Positions 9,050 to 19,239 are shown, counted from the stretch's first letter. The stretch is 64,000 bases of DNA from Falsihalocynthiibacter arcticus (GCF_000812665.2 NZ_CP014327.1:1149001-1213000); one strand, 5' to 3'. Notes: generated from the sequence alone by a model not told the origin. A program made the numbers and translations.

Positions 9050-10714
9050 TTGTCTGTGCTCTCTTCAGAAACCCTTTTACTGGTTGCGCTCTCTTCATTT
9101 TTCGCCGCGGCATGTGGTGTATTCGGCGTGGGATACTTTTCCAGTCGTGGAAACAAACAATCACATCGGGCACTCCTTCAAGGGGCGGAAAACTCCTTGG
9201 TTTTCCTCTTCGACGACGAAAAATTGGTCGATGCCACGACGCGCGCCCGCGCCTTGTTAAATTCCCGCCCGCAAGGGTCGTCAGAATGGCGCCAATTTTG
9301 CGTTCTCGCCCAGACCCGCTTCCCGGATTTGCCCCTCGAAATGGCAGAACTGGCGAGTGAGGGTTCCCTCACAATCCAAGCGAGCGATCCCGCCGACTTT
9401 GCCGAAATCCGTGCTGAATGGTGGAACGGAGTGGCCCGAATTGAGCTGGTCGAAGACGCAACCGCCAGCACTGAAACGGTAGTTGACCCTCACAGTATGA
9501 ATGCCATGAAGCGAGAGTTGGAGACTTTGCGTAAGACGGCCGAGATGTCCCCGTATTACGTCTGGCAGCAGACAGTCGACGGCGTGATTACATGGGCTAA
9601 TTCGAGTTACTTCACCCTGTCGCAAGAATTTGATGGCAGTGCAGAGAAGCCCGTTCAAACATGGCCGCCCTCGCGTCTCTTCCAATCTGTCTCACTCGCC
9701 CAAGGCTCGCCTGAAGGACGGGCACATCGTGTTTCAGTGAAATTCCCCGAAGAGACAAATGGTCGTTGGTATGAAGTTTTCAGCACAACTATTGGCGACG
9801 AGTCATTGCATTTTGCAACGAGTGCCGACGGGGTTGTTCGCGCCGAAACCGCTTTGCGGGATTTCGTTCAAACGCTGACAAAAACGTTTGCTCACCTCCC
9901 GACCGGATTGGCCATTTTCGATAAAAAACGTCAACTCGCGCTCTTTAACCCTGCCCTCACCGACCTCACAGGCCTTCAGCCTATGTTTTTATCCCTTCGT
10001 CCAACGCTGGTTAGTTTTTTGGATAAATTACGCGAAGGGCAAGTGATCCCCGAACCCAAGAACTACAAAGGCTGGCGCGCTCAAATATCCGCACTTGAGG
10101 CCGCTGCAGTCGATGGCACCTACTCCGAGACTTGGACGCTCCCGTCGGGCCAAACATATCGCGTAACGGGCCGCCCTCATCCGGATGGGGCTGTCGCGTT
10201 TCTTTTTGAGGATATTTCCGCAGAAGTGTCTCTCACACGGCGGTTTAGGCGAGAACTTGAGATCGGACAGGCCGTTCTCGACAGCTTCCGCGAGGCGATT
10301 GCAGTTTTTGCATCTGACGGAATGCTCACGATGTCAAACTCTACATACACATCCCTTTGGGGTGTCGACCCAGGAACCACTCTCGGCGAAATGAGTGTGG
10401 TTGACGCAATGGCGCACTGGCGCACCAAATGTGAGGACAGCGCATTGTGGTCGTCCATTCAAAGCTACATCGCAACAAATGGATCTCGCGAAGAAAAGAG
10501 CTTCAAACTTCGCTTGTTGGAAGGCGGTAATTTGACCTGCCGACTTGCTCCTGTCGCTGGTGGAGGAACCCTTATCGCATTTGCGGTAATAAGCAGCCCT
10601 GCACTTACCCCTTTGGAACCCATCGAGCCCAAAGCTCTCGACACGGAGGAGGTCCTACACACGGATGGAGCTTCAAAACCAAAGGATCCACTTCTTTTCA
10701 AAATCGAAGCATGA
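9050..10714 (+). CDS. PAS-domain protein with N-terminal membrane anchor, no kinase domain
   Basis: 554-aa protein with one hydrophobic helix at residues 7-27, then two to three PAS-like segments (around residues 155-250, 285-385 and 395-510). PAS features include the repeated form 'GLAIFDKKRQLALFNPALTDL' and 'AIAVFASDGMLTMSNSTY', each split here from its longer context. After the last PAS the protein ends in a low-complexity acidic tail; no histidine-kinase, GGDEF, EAL or phosphatase domain follows. The start is probably TTG at 9050; no ATG is available in frame nearby. It lies 40 nt before tsaE and may be co-transcribed with it. Signal and output are unknown. Confidence 0.72.
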   Translation: MSVLSSETLLLVALSSFFAAACGVFGVGYFSSRGNKQSHRALLQGAENSLVFLFDDEKLVDATTRARALLNSRPQGSSEWRQFCVLAQTRFPDLPLEMAELASEGSLTIQASDPADFAEIRAEWWNGVARIELVEDATASTETVVDPHSMNAMKRELETLRKTAEMSPYYVWQQTVDGVITWANSSYFTLSQEFDGSAEKPVQTWPPSRLFQSVSLAQGSPEGRAHRVSVKFPEETNGRWYEVFSTTIGDESLHFATSADGVVRAETALRDFVQTLTKTFAHLPTGLAIFDKKRQLALFNPALTDLTGLQPMFLSLRPTLVSFLDKLREGQVIPEPKNYKGWRAQISALEAAAVDGTYSETWTLPSGQTYRVTGRPHPDGAVAFLFEDISAEVSLTRRFRRELEIGQAVLDSFREAIAVFASDGMLTMSNSTYTSLWGVDPGTTLGEMSVVDAMAHWRTKCEDSALWSSIQSYIATNGSREEKSFKLRLLEGGNLTCRLAPVAGGGTLIAFAVISSPALTPLEPIEPKALDTEEVLHTDGASKPKDPLLFKIEA

Positions 10715-10754
10715 TCACCCTTGCGGTTGGATGTGGCTGCGTTAAATTCGCTAC

Positions 10755-11225
10755 ATGTTACCGTTTTCACATCAAATTTCACTTTCCTCTCCTGAGGAGA
10801 CAGAGGCGTTCGCCAACCGTCTAGCGCCGCATCTTACGTATGGGGACACAATTCTTCTTGAAGGGCCTATTGGGTCTGGGAAAAGCCTGTTCAGTCGATC
10901 CCTCATTCTGTCAATTCTACCCCATCCCGAAGACATTCCCTCTCCAACCTTTACACTTGTTCAGGTTTACGACGGGCCTAAGTTTCAGATCTGGCACTGT
11001 GATTTGTATCGCCTAACTCATCCCGACGAGGCATGGGAACTTGGTCTGGAAGAGGCATTCGACTCCTCGCTTTGTTTGATAGAGTGGCCAGATAGGCTCG
11101 CGGGGCAAGAACCCAAAGACGCCCTGCACATCACTTTTGTTCCCGAAAACGGTGAAGTTCGCCTTCTGAAGTTTCAATCTCATTCGGCGCGTTGGAACCT
11201 TCTGACAGAGGTCTTGAATGCCTGA
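10755..11225 (+). CDS. tsaE: tRNA threonylcarbamoyladenosine biosynthesis ATPase TsaE
   Basis: P-loop ATPase that works with TsaB and TsaD to make the universal t6A37 tRNA modification. Walker A is GPIGSGKS (near residues 37-44), followed by the family signature SPTFTLVQVY and the HCDLYRL motif with the Walker B-like acidic residue, and an IEWPDRL segment. 156 aa is the normal length. Its stop overlaps the start of the next kinase gene by 8 nt, so the two are translationally coupled. Confidence 0.94.
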   Translation: MLPFSHQISLSSPEETEAFANRLAPHLTYGDTILLEGPIGSGKSLFSRSLILSILPHPEDIPSPTFTLVQVYDGPKFQIWHCDLYRLTHPDEAWELGLEEAFDSSLCLIEWPDRLAGQEPKDALHITFVPENGEVRLLKFQSHSARWNLLTEVLNA

Positions 11226-12207
11226 TCGCTTTGCACAGCTCCTCTTTAGCCCAAGTGGTGTGACCGTAACGCCTCTCGCGGGTGATGCATCCGGTCGCAG
11301 ATATGCGCGCTGGCGCCACCCTGCATTTGGCAGCATGATCCACATGGACGCCCGCAATGATCGGCCTGACGGCGTTGCGGACTTTATCAAAATTGATATT
11401 CATTTGCGAAGCCTCGGCCTCTCTGCACCTGTTATTTTGGCGCAATCTGAGGACGAGTTACTCCTTGAAGACCTCGGCGACGATCTCTTTGCCAATATTT
11501 TGTTGCGAAAACCAACGATGGAGACCGACCTTTACATTGGCGCTGCAAACCTTCTCCTCGAAATTCAGAAAGCGCCGGCGCCAAAAAATCTACCAACGCT
11601 TGACCCAGCAACCATGGCAAAGGCCATTTCTCCGGCTTTTGAGGCCTATCTCTTGGGCGCGACCGGAAAGGAAAATCCGAGTGCTCAAAGCGCGATATCC
11701 CTCGAATTAGAGCGCGTATTGGTTAAGTCTAATTCAAAAGAACCCAAGCTTTTGTTGCGTGATTTCCACGCAGAAAACCTGCTTTGGCTTCCAGATCGCT
11801 TTGGCGTTGCCCGCGTTGGTGTTTTGGATTTTCAGGACGCACACGTGGGACACTCGTGCTATGATCTCGCATCTTTGTTGGAAGACGCGCGCCGCGATGT
11901 GAGCGAGACGACCCGCAAATTCGTTCTCGACCATTTTCTCGACCATTCAAAGCTTGATCCAGGCATTTTCCTTGAGGGATTTTGTGCTCAAGCCGCGCAA
12001 AGGAACCTACGTATTGTGGGTGTTCTGGCGCATCTGTCACTTAACAAAGGAAAGCGGCGATATCTAGAGTTTTTACCCCGTGTCTGGGGCCATTTGATGC
12101 GTGATCTAGAGCACCCAAACCTTACCAATTTGAAGGCGATCCTCATGGAGACCTTGCCGCCGCCATCGCCGGAGGTGCTTTGCCGTCTGGAGGGCCCAGA
12201 TGCCTAA
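11218..12207 (+). CDS. amgK: Anomeric MurNAc/GlcNAc kinase AmgK (aminoglycoside phosphotransferase family)
   Basis: Phosphotransferase-fold kinase expected to phosphorylate N-acetylmuramic acid or GlcNAc at the anomeric carbon in the cell-wall recycling shortcut that bypasses de novo UDP-MurNAc synthesis. The catalytic loop is LLLRDFHAENLLW (Brenner-type HxDxxxxN equivalent) and the metal site GVLDFQDAHVG. 329 aa. The function is inferred from the fold plus the next gene, which encodes the MurU-type nucleotidyltransferase; the pair AmgK-MurU is established in Pseudomonas and alphaproteobacteria. Overlaps tsaE and murU by 8 nt each. Confidence 0.87.
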   Translation: MPDRFAQLLFSPSGVTVTPLAGDASGRRYARWRHPAFGSMIHMDARNDRPDGVADFIKIDIHLRSLGLSAPVILAQSEDELLLEDLGDDLFANILLRKPTMETDLYIGAANLLLEIQKAPAPKNLPTLDPATMAKAISPAFEAYLLGATGKENPSAQSAISLELERVLVKSNSKEPKLLLRDFHAENLLWLPDRFGVARVGVLDFQDAHVGHSCYDLASLLEDARRDVSETTRKFVLDHFLDHSKLDPGIFLEGFCAQAAQRNLRIVGVLAHLSLNKGKRRYLEFLPRVWGHLMRDLEHPNLTNLKAILMETLPPPSPEVLCRLEGPDA

Positions 12208-12883
12208 ATCGATCATGATTTTCACGGCTGGCAAGGGCACACGCATGTTGCCCTTAACGGAAACCCTTCCAAAACCGATGATTTTGGTGAACGGCAAACC
12301 ACTCGCCGACTATGCTTTTGCACTCGCGCAGGATGAAAACCTTCAAACCGTGATGAACCTTCATTACCTTCCAGACAGTATCGTCCAACATTTCGGACCC
12401 AAAGGTGTTCAGTTCTCGAACGAAAAATCCCAACTTCTTGAGACAGGTGGCGGCCTGCGCAAAGCCCTTCCTATTTTACAGAACGCCCCCGTTTTTACCC
12501 TTAATTCTGACGCCATTTGGTCCGGCCCCAACCCGCTGACCCTGTTGCGAAAGGCTTGGAATCCTACCCAAATGGACGCGTTATTGATGCTCGTTCCCTT
12601 AACTCAATCCTTGGGGCACCACGGAAGTGGAGATTTTTCGGCCGATCAAAATGGGCAACTAACGCGCGGTGGCGCCCTCCTTTATACGGGCGCACAGATC
12701 ATCAAAACAGAACGCCTTGCGGAAATTTCAGAGTCCGCATTTTCACTAAACCTATATTGGAATCTGCTCATGCAAAGCGGCCGCGTTTTTGGCGTTACTT
12801 ATTCAGGGAAATGGTGTGACGTCGGGCAACCCTCGAGTGTGCCTATCGCCGAATCCCTCCTGAATCGTGCCCACGATGTTTAA
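12200..12883 (+). CDS. murU: MurNAc-1-phosphate uridylyltransferase MurU
   Basis: Nucleotidyltransferase expected to convert MurNAc alpha-1-phosphate and UTP to UDP-MurNAc, feeding recycled wall sugar back into peptidoglycan synthesis. The N-terminal signature is FTAGKGTRMLPLTETLPKPM with the usual GxGTRxxPxTxxxPKP pattern. ETGGGLRKAL and TLNSDAIW supply the sugar-nucleotide and metal sites. At 227 aa it lacks the C-terminal left-handed helix domain of GlmU, as expected for MurU. It is coupled by overlap to amgK before and addB after. Confidence 0.87.
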   Translation: MPKSIMIFTAGKGTRMLPLTETLPKPMILVNGKPLADYAFALAQDENLQTVMNLHYLPDSIVQHFGPKGVQFSNEKSQLLETGGGLRKALPILQNAPVFTLNSDAIWSGPNPLTLLRKAWNPTQMDALLMLVPLTQSLGHHGSGDFSADQNGQLTRGGALLYTGAQIIKTERLAEISESAFSLNLYWNLLMQSGRVFGVTYSGKWCDVGQPSSVPIAESLLNRAHDV

Positions 12884-15797
12884 GCCGAACATCTATGGCA
12901 TCGCCCCAGGATGTGATTTCCCAGCGGTACTGGTTCATGGCCTTCTGGACCGATATCACGACAAGCCCCCAGAAGAGCTAGCGCGGGTCCAGTTGGTCGT
13001 CAATACCGAGCGGATGAAGCGGCGGGTTGACAGCCTTTTTGCTGCTCAAGGTGCACTTCTATGTCCAAAAATCGGCCTCGTTACGGACCTCGCGTTTGGG
13101 GCTGCGGCGGGTATAGAAAAGGCGGTTTCGCCCCTGAGAAGGCGGCTCGAACTCACCCAGCTCATCGCCCAACTCCTTGATCAGCAACCAGACCTTGCCG
13201 CGCGCGATGCTCTCTATGACCTCGCTGACAGTTTGGCGAATTTGATGGATGAAATGCATGGTGAAGGCGTGGAACCCTCCCGCATTTCGTCCCTTGATGT
13301 GTCTGATCAATCGGGGCATTGGGCGCGTTCCCTTGAATTTATTGGTATCGTTGACCGGTATTTCGACAACACCACCGAACCACTGGACAAAGAAGCGCGC
13401 CAACGCCTCGTTATCGAAGCGCTTATTTCTTCATGGCAAGATCATCCGCCCAAAAACCCCATTATTCTTGCGGGATCAACGGGATCGCGCGGGGCAACCC
13501 ATAAGTTAATGCGCGCGATTGCGGAGCTTCCCAACGGCGCGGTTGTGCTTCCGGGGTTTGATTTTGACATGCCCGCCGAGGTTTGGTCCGGGCTCGATGA
13601 CGCCCTAACAGCAGAGGATCATCCGCAATATCGGTTTCACCATTTGTTGCAGTCGTTTGAAGTGACCAGCGACAGTGTTTCACAGTGGAGCCCATCACCC
13701 GCTCCAAGCCCAGAACGCAATGCACTCATTTCACTTGCTCTGCGTCCCGCCCCCGTAACCGACCAGTGGATGTCTGAAGGCAAGCATCTACCAAGCCTCG
13801 CGTCAGCCTGCGAAAACGTCACTTTGGTCGAAGCCTCCTCGTCCCGCGAGGAGGCGGGAGCTATTGCGCTTAGGTTGAGAGAAGCTGTTGAGAAGGGCCA
13901 GAAAGCGGCTCTAATAACGCCTGATCGTGTGTTGACGCGACAAGTGACCGCCGCCCTTTCGCAGTGGAAAATTGAACCCGACGATAGCGCGGGCACGCCA
14001 CTTGCTCTTTCCGCTCCCGGTCGGTTTTTACGCCATATTTCCGCACTAATGGGGCAGCAATTGACATCAGAGGCTCTCCTCACCTTGCTAAAACACCCGC
14101 TGACAAACACGGGAAGTGGGCAACGGGGCGCGCACCTCAAATTGACACGCGAACTTGAACTCAAGCTGCGCAGATTTGGCCCGCCCCACCCGCACGCGGA
14201 TGACCTTCAACTGTGGGCCTCCACGCTGAAGGGCGACGAAAACGCGAACCTCTGGGTCGAGTGGATCATAGGATGTTTATTTGAACTTTCGACCGTTGGA
14301 ACGCGGAGTCTTTCGGAGCAGTTAGTTTTTCATTTGGCTATCGCCGAAAGGCTCGCAAACGGCCCCGCCCCACAGCATCAAAGCAAGTTGTGGTTGAAAA
14401 AAGCTGGTGAAAGCGCGCTCCAAACCGTTGAAGCATTGAAGTCTGAAGCGGGCTATGGCGGCGATTTTGCGCCCAGAGATTACGTCGACCTATTTCGATC
14501 TGTTTTGGACAAAGAGGTGGTTCGCGATCCGATTCAACCCCATCCAAACATTATGATATGGGGAACACTTGAGGCCCGCGTTCAGGGCGCTGATCTGGTT
14601 ATTCTTGCAGGCTTGAACGAAGGCGTGTGGCCGGAATCACCAAAACCCGATCCGTGGTTGAACCGAAAAATGCGTGCCGATGCGGGTCTATTGTTGCCCG
14701 AACGGCGGATCGGGCTCTCGGCTCATGATTTCCAACAGGCGATTTGCGCACCAGAGGTGTGGATTACGCGCTCCATTCGCAGCGCAGAAAGTGAGACGGT
14801 TCCGTCGCGCTGGGTGAATAGACTCGTGAACCTTTTGGACGGTTTGCCAAAAACTGGTGGCAAAGAAGCCCTTGATCAAATGCGACGTCGTGGGAATACC
14901 TATTTGGCCCTTTTCAAAGCACTTGAGACACCAGAAATCCGGATTGAAAGCGCGAAGCGGCCCTGCCCGCAACCACCAATCCATGCGCGGCCCAAAAAGC
15001 TTTCCGTAACCCAGATCAAGACACTTATTCGCGATCCCTATGCCGTTTATGCGCGCCACGTATTGCGGCTCAAGCCCCTTGACCCCTTGCGGCAAGTGGC
15101 GAGTGCGCCATTACGAGGAACGGTCCTGCATAGTATTTTCGAGGCAGTTGTGCGCGACATCCCCCTATCGAAACTCAATACCGCCTCCCTTATGGCGGTG
15201 GCGGACACAATCCTAGAAGCTGAGGTTCCTTGGCCCGCCGCGCAACGTATATGGCGGGGAAAATTGGGACGCTTGGCCGAGTGGTTTGTCGCAACGGAGC
15301 ACGATAGACAAAGCAAAGCCGCGCCAACTTATTTTGAAAAACGGGGCGAACTGAGGCTGGATAGGCTCGATTTTACCCTTTCAGGCATTGCTGATCGCAT
15401 CGATGTTGCTCCCGATGGGCGCGCTGTGATCTACGACTATAAGACGACGCCGCCCACTGCAAAAGTGGAACACTTGTTCGACAAGCAACTCTTGCTTGAG
15501 GCGACAATGCTTGAGCGCGGTGCCTTCCTTGGCGTTGCGGAAAACAGTGTTCAACGCGCAAGTTACATTGGCATCGGCTCATCCCCTGAAGAACGCGATG
15601 CGAAACTCGAGGAAACCTCTACGACCGACATTTGGGCGGAGTTGCACACATTGATTGAAAGCTATTTCGCACCCGACCAAGGTTATACCTCGCGTCGCGC
15701 TACAAGTGTGGTGGCCCACTATGGCGATTACGACCACCTTGCGCGTTTTGGCGAGTGGGAAGAAAGTGACACCCCCAACCGTGAGGTGGTATCATGA
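12876..15797 (+). CDS. addB: Double-strand break repair nuclease subunit AddB
   Basis: Subunit of the alphaproteobacterial AddAB helicase-nuclease, which resects double-strand breaks for RecA loading (counterpart of RecBCD). The protein has a RecB-type nuclease domain at its C-terminal end: LRGTVLHSIFE, then IADRIDVAPDGRAVIYDYKT with the catalytic D...DYK motif. The degenerate helicase-like N-terminal part starts FKPNIYGIAPG. I chose ATG 12876 over GTG 12867 because the N-terminus then matches the family start; either way it overlaps murU. Its stop overlaps the addA start by 4 nt. Confidence 0.93.
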   Translation: MFKPNIYGIAPGCDFPAVLVHGLLDRYHDKPPEELARVQLVVNTERMKRRVDSLFAAQGALLCPKIGLVTDLAFGAAAGIEKAVSPLRRRLELTQLIAQLLDQQPDLAARDALYDLADSLANLMDEMHGEGVEPSRISSLDVSDQSGHWARSLEFIGIVDRYFDNTTEPLDKEARQRLVIEALISSWQDHPPKNPIILAGSTGSRGATHKLMRAIAELPNGAVVLPGFDFDMPAEVWSGLDDALTAEDHPQYRFHHLLQSFEVTSDSVSQWSPSPAPSPERNALISLALRPAPVTDQWMSEGKHLPSLASACENVTLVEASSSREEAGAIALRLREAVEKGQKAALITPDRVLTRQVTAALSQWKIEPDDSAGTPLALSAPGRFLRHISALMGQQLTSEALLTLLKHPLTNTGSGQRGAHLKLTRELELKLRRFGPPHPHADDLQLWASTLKGDENANLWVEWIIGCLFELSTVGTRSLSEQLVFHLAIAERLANGPAPQHQSKLWLKKAGESALQTVEALKSEAGYGGDFAPRDYVDLFRSVLDKEVVRDPIQPHPNIMIWGTLEARVQGADLVILAGLNEGVWPESPKPDPWLNRKMRADAGLLLPERRIGLSAHDFQQAICAPEVWITRSIRSAESETVPSRWVNRLVNLLDGLPKTGGKEALDQMRRRGNTYLALFKALETPEIRIESAKRPCPQPPIHARPKKLSVTQIKTLIRDPYAVYARHVLRLKPLDPLRQVASAPLRGTVLHSIFEAVVRDIPLSKLNTASLMAVADTILEAEVPWPAAQRIWRGKLGRLAEWFVATEHDRQSKAAPTYFEKRGELRLDRLDFTLSGIADRIDVAPDGRAVIYDYKTTPPTAKVEHLFDKQLLLEATMLERGAFLGVAENSVQRASYIGIGSSPEERDAKLEETSTTDIWAELHTLIESYFAPDQGYTSRRATSVVAHYGDYDHLARFGEWEESDTPNREVVS

Positions 15798-18700
15798 TGC
15801 GCCGTGATCAAGCCTCAGAACGCCAAGTCCAAGCGGCCAGCCCCAAAGATTCAACATGGCTCTCGGCGAACGCAGGGTCCGGGAAAACCCGTGTGCTGAC
15901 GGATCGCGTTGCGCGCTTATTGCTCGATAAAGTGCTTCCTCAACATATTTTGTGCCTGACCTATACCAAGGCCGCCGCCAGCGAAATGCAGAACCGATTG
16001 TTTGCCCGTTTGGGAAGTTGGGCCATGTTAGAGACGGATGAGCTAAAGGCCGACCTCAAAAAGCTTGGGTTCGAGGGGCAGGTAGCCGACGCCGAGTTGA
16101 AAGAGGCCCGTCGCCTTTTTGCCCGTGCAATCGAGGCTCCCGGTGGGTTGAAAATCCAAACCATCCACTCATTTTGTGCCTCTTTGCTGCGCCGTTTCCC
16201 TCTTGAGGCAGGTGTTTCGCCCCAGTTTGTCGAAATGGATGATCGGGCAGGCAACCTTCTGCGGGAGGAAGTAGTCGATGAAATGGTACTTGCAGGTGAC
16301 CAATGGGCCGTTGATGGCGTCGCTGCATTGCTGACGGATCAAGATTTGACCAAGTTCACTTCCGAAATCTCCAAGTATGCAGCCAGTTTTCCCCCCAATC
16401 CAGACGCTGATAGTATCTGGGCGCGATTTGAATTGACCGAAGGGTTTTCGCTGCTCGACCTCGAAGAACGCACGTTTTTGCCGGATGACGGTGCTCTTTT
16501 AACGAGTTTGATGCCCTACTTGGAGGCTGGATCGACCAACGACCAGAAAGCGCACGCGCGTTTGTGCAGCTTAGATTTCACCAATCTTTCCACCGCAGAC
16601 CTCGCGACGCTAGAAGGTCTTTTCTTGACTGGAGCGGGCGCAAAGGAGCCCTTCTCTGCAAAAATAGATGCTTTTCCTACCAAGGCCGTGCAAGCGAAAT
16701 TTAGTGACAGCATGGATCGCTTGAATAACTTCATGATGCGCATCGAGGATGCGCGCGACATTAAAAACAGGCTCTATGCCGCGCGAAAAACCCTCGCGCT
16801 TCAGGAATTTGCCGCCGCATTTTTACCCCGATATCAGAAAAAGAAACTCTGGCGGGGTTGGTTGGATTTTGACGATCTCATTCTAAAAGCACGCGATCTT
16901 TTGACCGATCCTTTGGTCGCGCAATGGGTCTTGTATCGTTTGGACGGCGGAATTGACCACATTTTGGTGGACGAGGCCCAAGACACCAGCCCCGCGCAAT
17001 GGAGCGTTATTGAAAACCTTGCCCAAGAATTCACCAGCGGTGCAGGCGCGCGTTCAGACCAAACGCGTACAATTTTCGTGGTTGGCGACAAAAAACAGTC
17101 AATTTATTCGTTCCAAGGTGCCGATCCGTCCGAATTTGACCGCATGCAAAAGCACTTCGCCGCGCGCTTGACCCAAATTGGCGTGGGCCTCCAGAGTTTG
17201 CAATTGGAACACTCCTTTCGGTCGTCCAGTTCCGTTCTTTCTGTTGTGGACCACAGTTTTTCGGCGCGCCAAGGGCACGGCGTGGGTGGCGAAATGACCC
17301 ATATCGCCTTTAAGGACGCGATGCCGGGCCGGGTAGATCACTGGCCGATCATTGAGAGTGTTTCGGACGAGGATGATCGCCATTGGGCCGACCCCGTTGA
17401 TCGTCTTTCTCAAAATCACCACAATGTTCAACTCGCGCGGATGATCGCAGGTGAAATTCGCCGGATGATCGATGAAAACGTCACTATTCCGCAAGAAATC
17501 GGCAATTCAGGCACCTATGCGCAACGCCCTGTTACCGAGGGCGATTTCCTCATTTTAGTGCAGGGTCGGAGCGGTATTTTTCCGGAAATCATCCAAGCCT
17601 GTAAGGCTGAAAAGCTGGCAATTGCGGGGGCGGACAGGTTTCGGATTGGCGCAAGCCTTGCCGTGAAGGACATCACCGCGCTTCTATCCTTCCTTGCCAC
17701 GTCCGAGGATGACCTCTCGCTCGCCGCGATTTTGCGCTCGCCGCTCTTTGGTTGGAGCGAACAAGATTTGTATGACCTAGCTCAGAAACGGACGCAAAAG
17801 TATCTCTGGCGCGCGCTTCAGGAACGTAAAAAGGAATTTCCCGAAACCGTCGCCACACTCGAAGACCTCCGCGATTCAGCCGATTTCCTTCGCCCCTATG
17901 AACTTATTGAACGCTGTTTGACCGATCATAAAGGCCGCATAAATCTGGTTGCCCGCCTTGGGGCAGAAGCCGAGGATGGCATTGATGCGCTTTTAAGTCA
18001 GGCGTTGAGTTTTGAGCAGATGGAAATCCCGAGTCTTACGGGTTTCCTCACGTGGCTTCAATCTGAGGAGGTTGAAATCAAACGGCAAATGGACAGCGCA
18101 AGCGACCAGATCAGGGTGATGACTGTGCACGGGGCGAAGGGGCTTGAGGCACCAATCGTTATCCTTCCAGACACACATGCGCGTGCAAATGTTGTTAAAT
18201 CGGAGCTTATCCCGCTTGAGGATGGGTTGGTGACATGGAAAATGCGGGCCACCGAAATGCCGCCTAATATGGCCGATGCCATCGACACGAAGAAGGAACT
18301 TCAAGCGCAAGAAAAAATGCGCCTTTTGTATGTGGCGATGACGCGGGCCGAAAAATGGCTCATCACCTGCGGCGCTGGTAAGCTGAACAAAGACGGCCTA
18401 GCTTGGCACCAATTGATCGAAGAAGGCATGAAACAGGCGGGAGCGGTGACATATACGTTCCCGTCAGGGATGGGACTCCGATATCAGAGCCTATCTTGGG
18501 AGGAACTGCCGCAATTGCCATCTAAACAAGCTTCGGAAATGCACTCTCCAATCAAGCCTAACTGGGCAATTACTCCCGCACCCGCGCCCATAAAAGATGT
18601 CAAACCGCTCTCGCCATCAGACCTAGGCGGCGCAAAGGCGCTCGCTGGGCCAAGCGGGTTGAGTGAAGAAGAAGCCAAGGAACGGGGAACGTTGATTCAC

Positions 18701-19180
18701 CTCTTGTTGGAGTACCTTCCTGAGATTTCAGAGGATGAGTGGCCCGCACGGGCGGAAATTTTGGTTGGTGAGATGTTTACTGAGTTACTGCCTGAGGCCG
18801 CGCAATGCTTAAAACACCCTGATTTGGCGTTTCTATTCTCGGGCAACGCTCTTTCGGAGGTGAATATATTTGCCACCCTACCCGAATTGGCACAGGGCAA
18901 TTATACGACGGCGGAGATCTCGGGCTCAGTCGACAGACTGGTGATTGATGAAACTGAAATCCACGTGATCGATTTCAAATCCAACGCCGTCGTTCCTGCA
19001 TCGGCTGATGACGTGCCCGAGGGATTGATGCGCCAAATGGGCGCCTACTGTTCCGCCCTAAGCCAGATTTATCCGAACCACACACTCCGACCCGCGATTT
19101 TGTGGACTAAAACCGCAACCCTCATGCCGCTCAGTCACGCGAAGGTGACAGATGCCCTTGCGCGTGTGAACATGCCTTGA
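15794..19180 (+). CDS. addA: Double-strand break repair helicase-nuclease subunit AddA
   Basis: UvrD/Rep-type superfamily 1 helicase fused to a RecB nuclease domain, 1128 aa. Motifs in order: Walker A NAGSGKTRVLTDR at about residue 25, TYTKAAASEM (Ia), DEAQDTSPAQW (motif II), GDKKQSIYSFQGADP (III), VMTVHGAKGLEAPIV (V), LLYVAMTRAEKWL (VI), and at the C-terminus GTLIHLLLEYLPE and EIHVIDFKSN for the nuclease. It pairs with addB immediately upstream. Start ATG 15794 has GAGGTGG upstream; the adjacent ATG 15797 is also possible. Confidence 0.95.
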   Translation: MMRRDQASERQVQAASPKDSTWLSANAGSGKTRVLTDRVARLLLDKVLPQHILCLTYTKAAASEMQNRLFARLGSWAMLETDELKADLKKLGFEGQVADAELKEARRLFARAIEAPGGLKIQTIHSFCASLLRRFPLEAGVSPQFVEMDDRAGNLLREEVVDEMVLAGDQWAVDGVAALLTDQDLTKFTSEISKYAASFPPNPDADSIWARFELTEGFSLLDLEERTFLPDDGALLTSLMPYLEAGSTNDQKAHARLCSLDFTNLSTADLATLEGLFLTGAGAKEPFSAKIDAFPTKAVQAKFSDSMDRLNNFMMRIEDARDIKNRLYAARKTLALQEFAAAFLPRYQKKKLWRGWLDFDDLILKARDLLTDPLVAQWVLYRLDGGIDHILVDEAQDTSPAQWSVIENLAQEFTSGAGARSDQTRTIFVVGDKKQSIYSFQGADPSEFDRMQKHFAARLTQIGVGLQSLQLEHSFRSSSSVLSVVDHSFSARQGHGVGGEMTHIAFKDAMPGRVDHWPIIESVSDEDDRHWADPVDRLSQNHHNVQLARMIAGEIRRMIDENVTIPQEIGNSGTYAQRPVTEGDFLILVQGRSGIFPEIIQACKAEKLAIAGADRFRIGASLAVKDITALLSFLATSEDDLSLAAILRSPLFGWSEQDLYDLAQKRTQKYLWRALQERKKEFPETVATLEDLRDSADFLRPYELIERCLTDHKGRINLVARLGAEAEDGIDALLSQALSFEQMEIPSLTGFLTWLQSEEVEIKRQMDSASDQIRVMTVHGAKGLEAPIVILPDTHARANVVKSELIPLEDGLVTWKMRATEMPPNMADAIDTKKELQAQEKMRLLYVAMTRAEKWLITCGAGKLNKDGLAWHQLIEEGMKQAGAVTYTFPSGMGLRYQSLSWEELPQLPSKQASEMHSPIKPNWAITPAPAPIKDVKPLSPSDLGGAKALAGPSGLSEEEAKERGTLIHLLLEYLPEISEDEWPARAEILVGEMFTELLPEAAQCLKHPDLAFLFSGNALSEVNIFATLPELAQGNYTTAEISGSVDRLVIDETEIHVIDFKSNAVVPASADDVPEGLMRQMGAYCSALSQIYPNHTLRPAILWTKTATLMPLSHAKVTDALARVNMP

Positions 19181-19239
19181 CGAGGCCGCGCCGCGTACCT
19201 AGGTTTGAGACCTAACAAATTTCCTCTAGGAGAGAGCCG

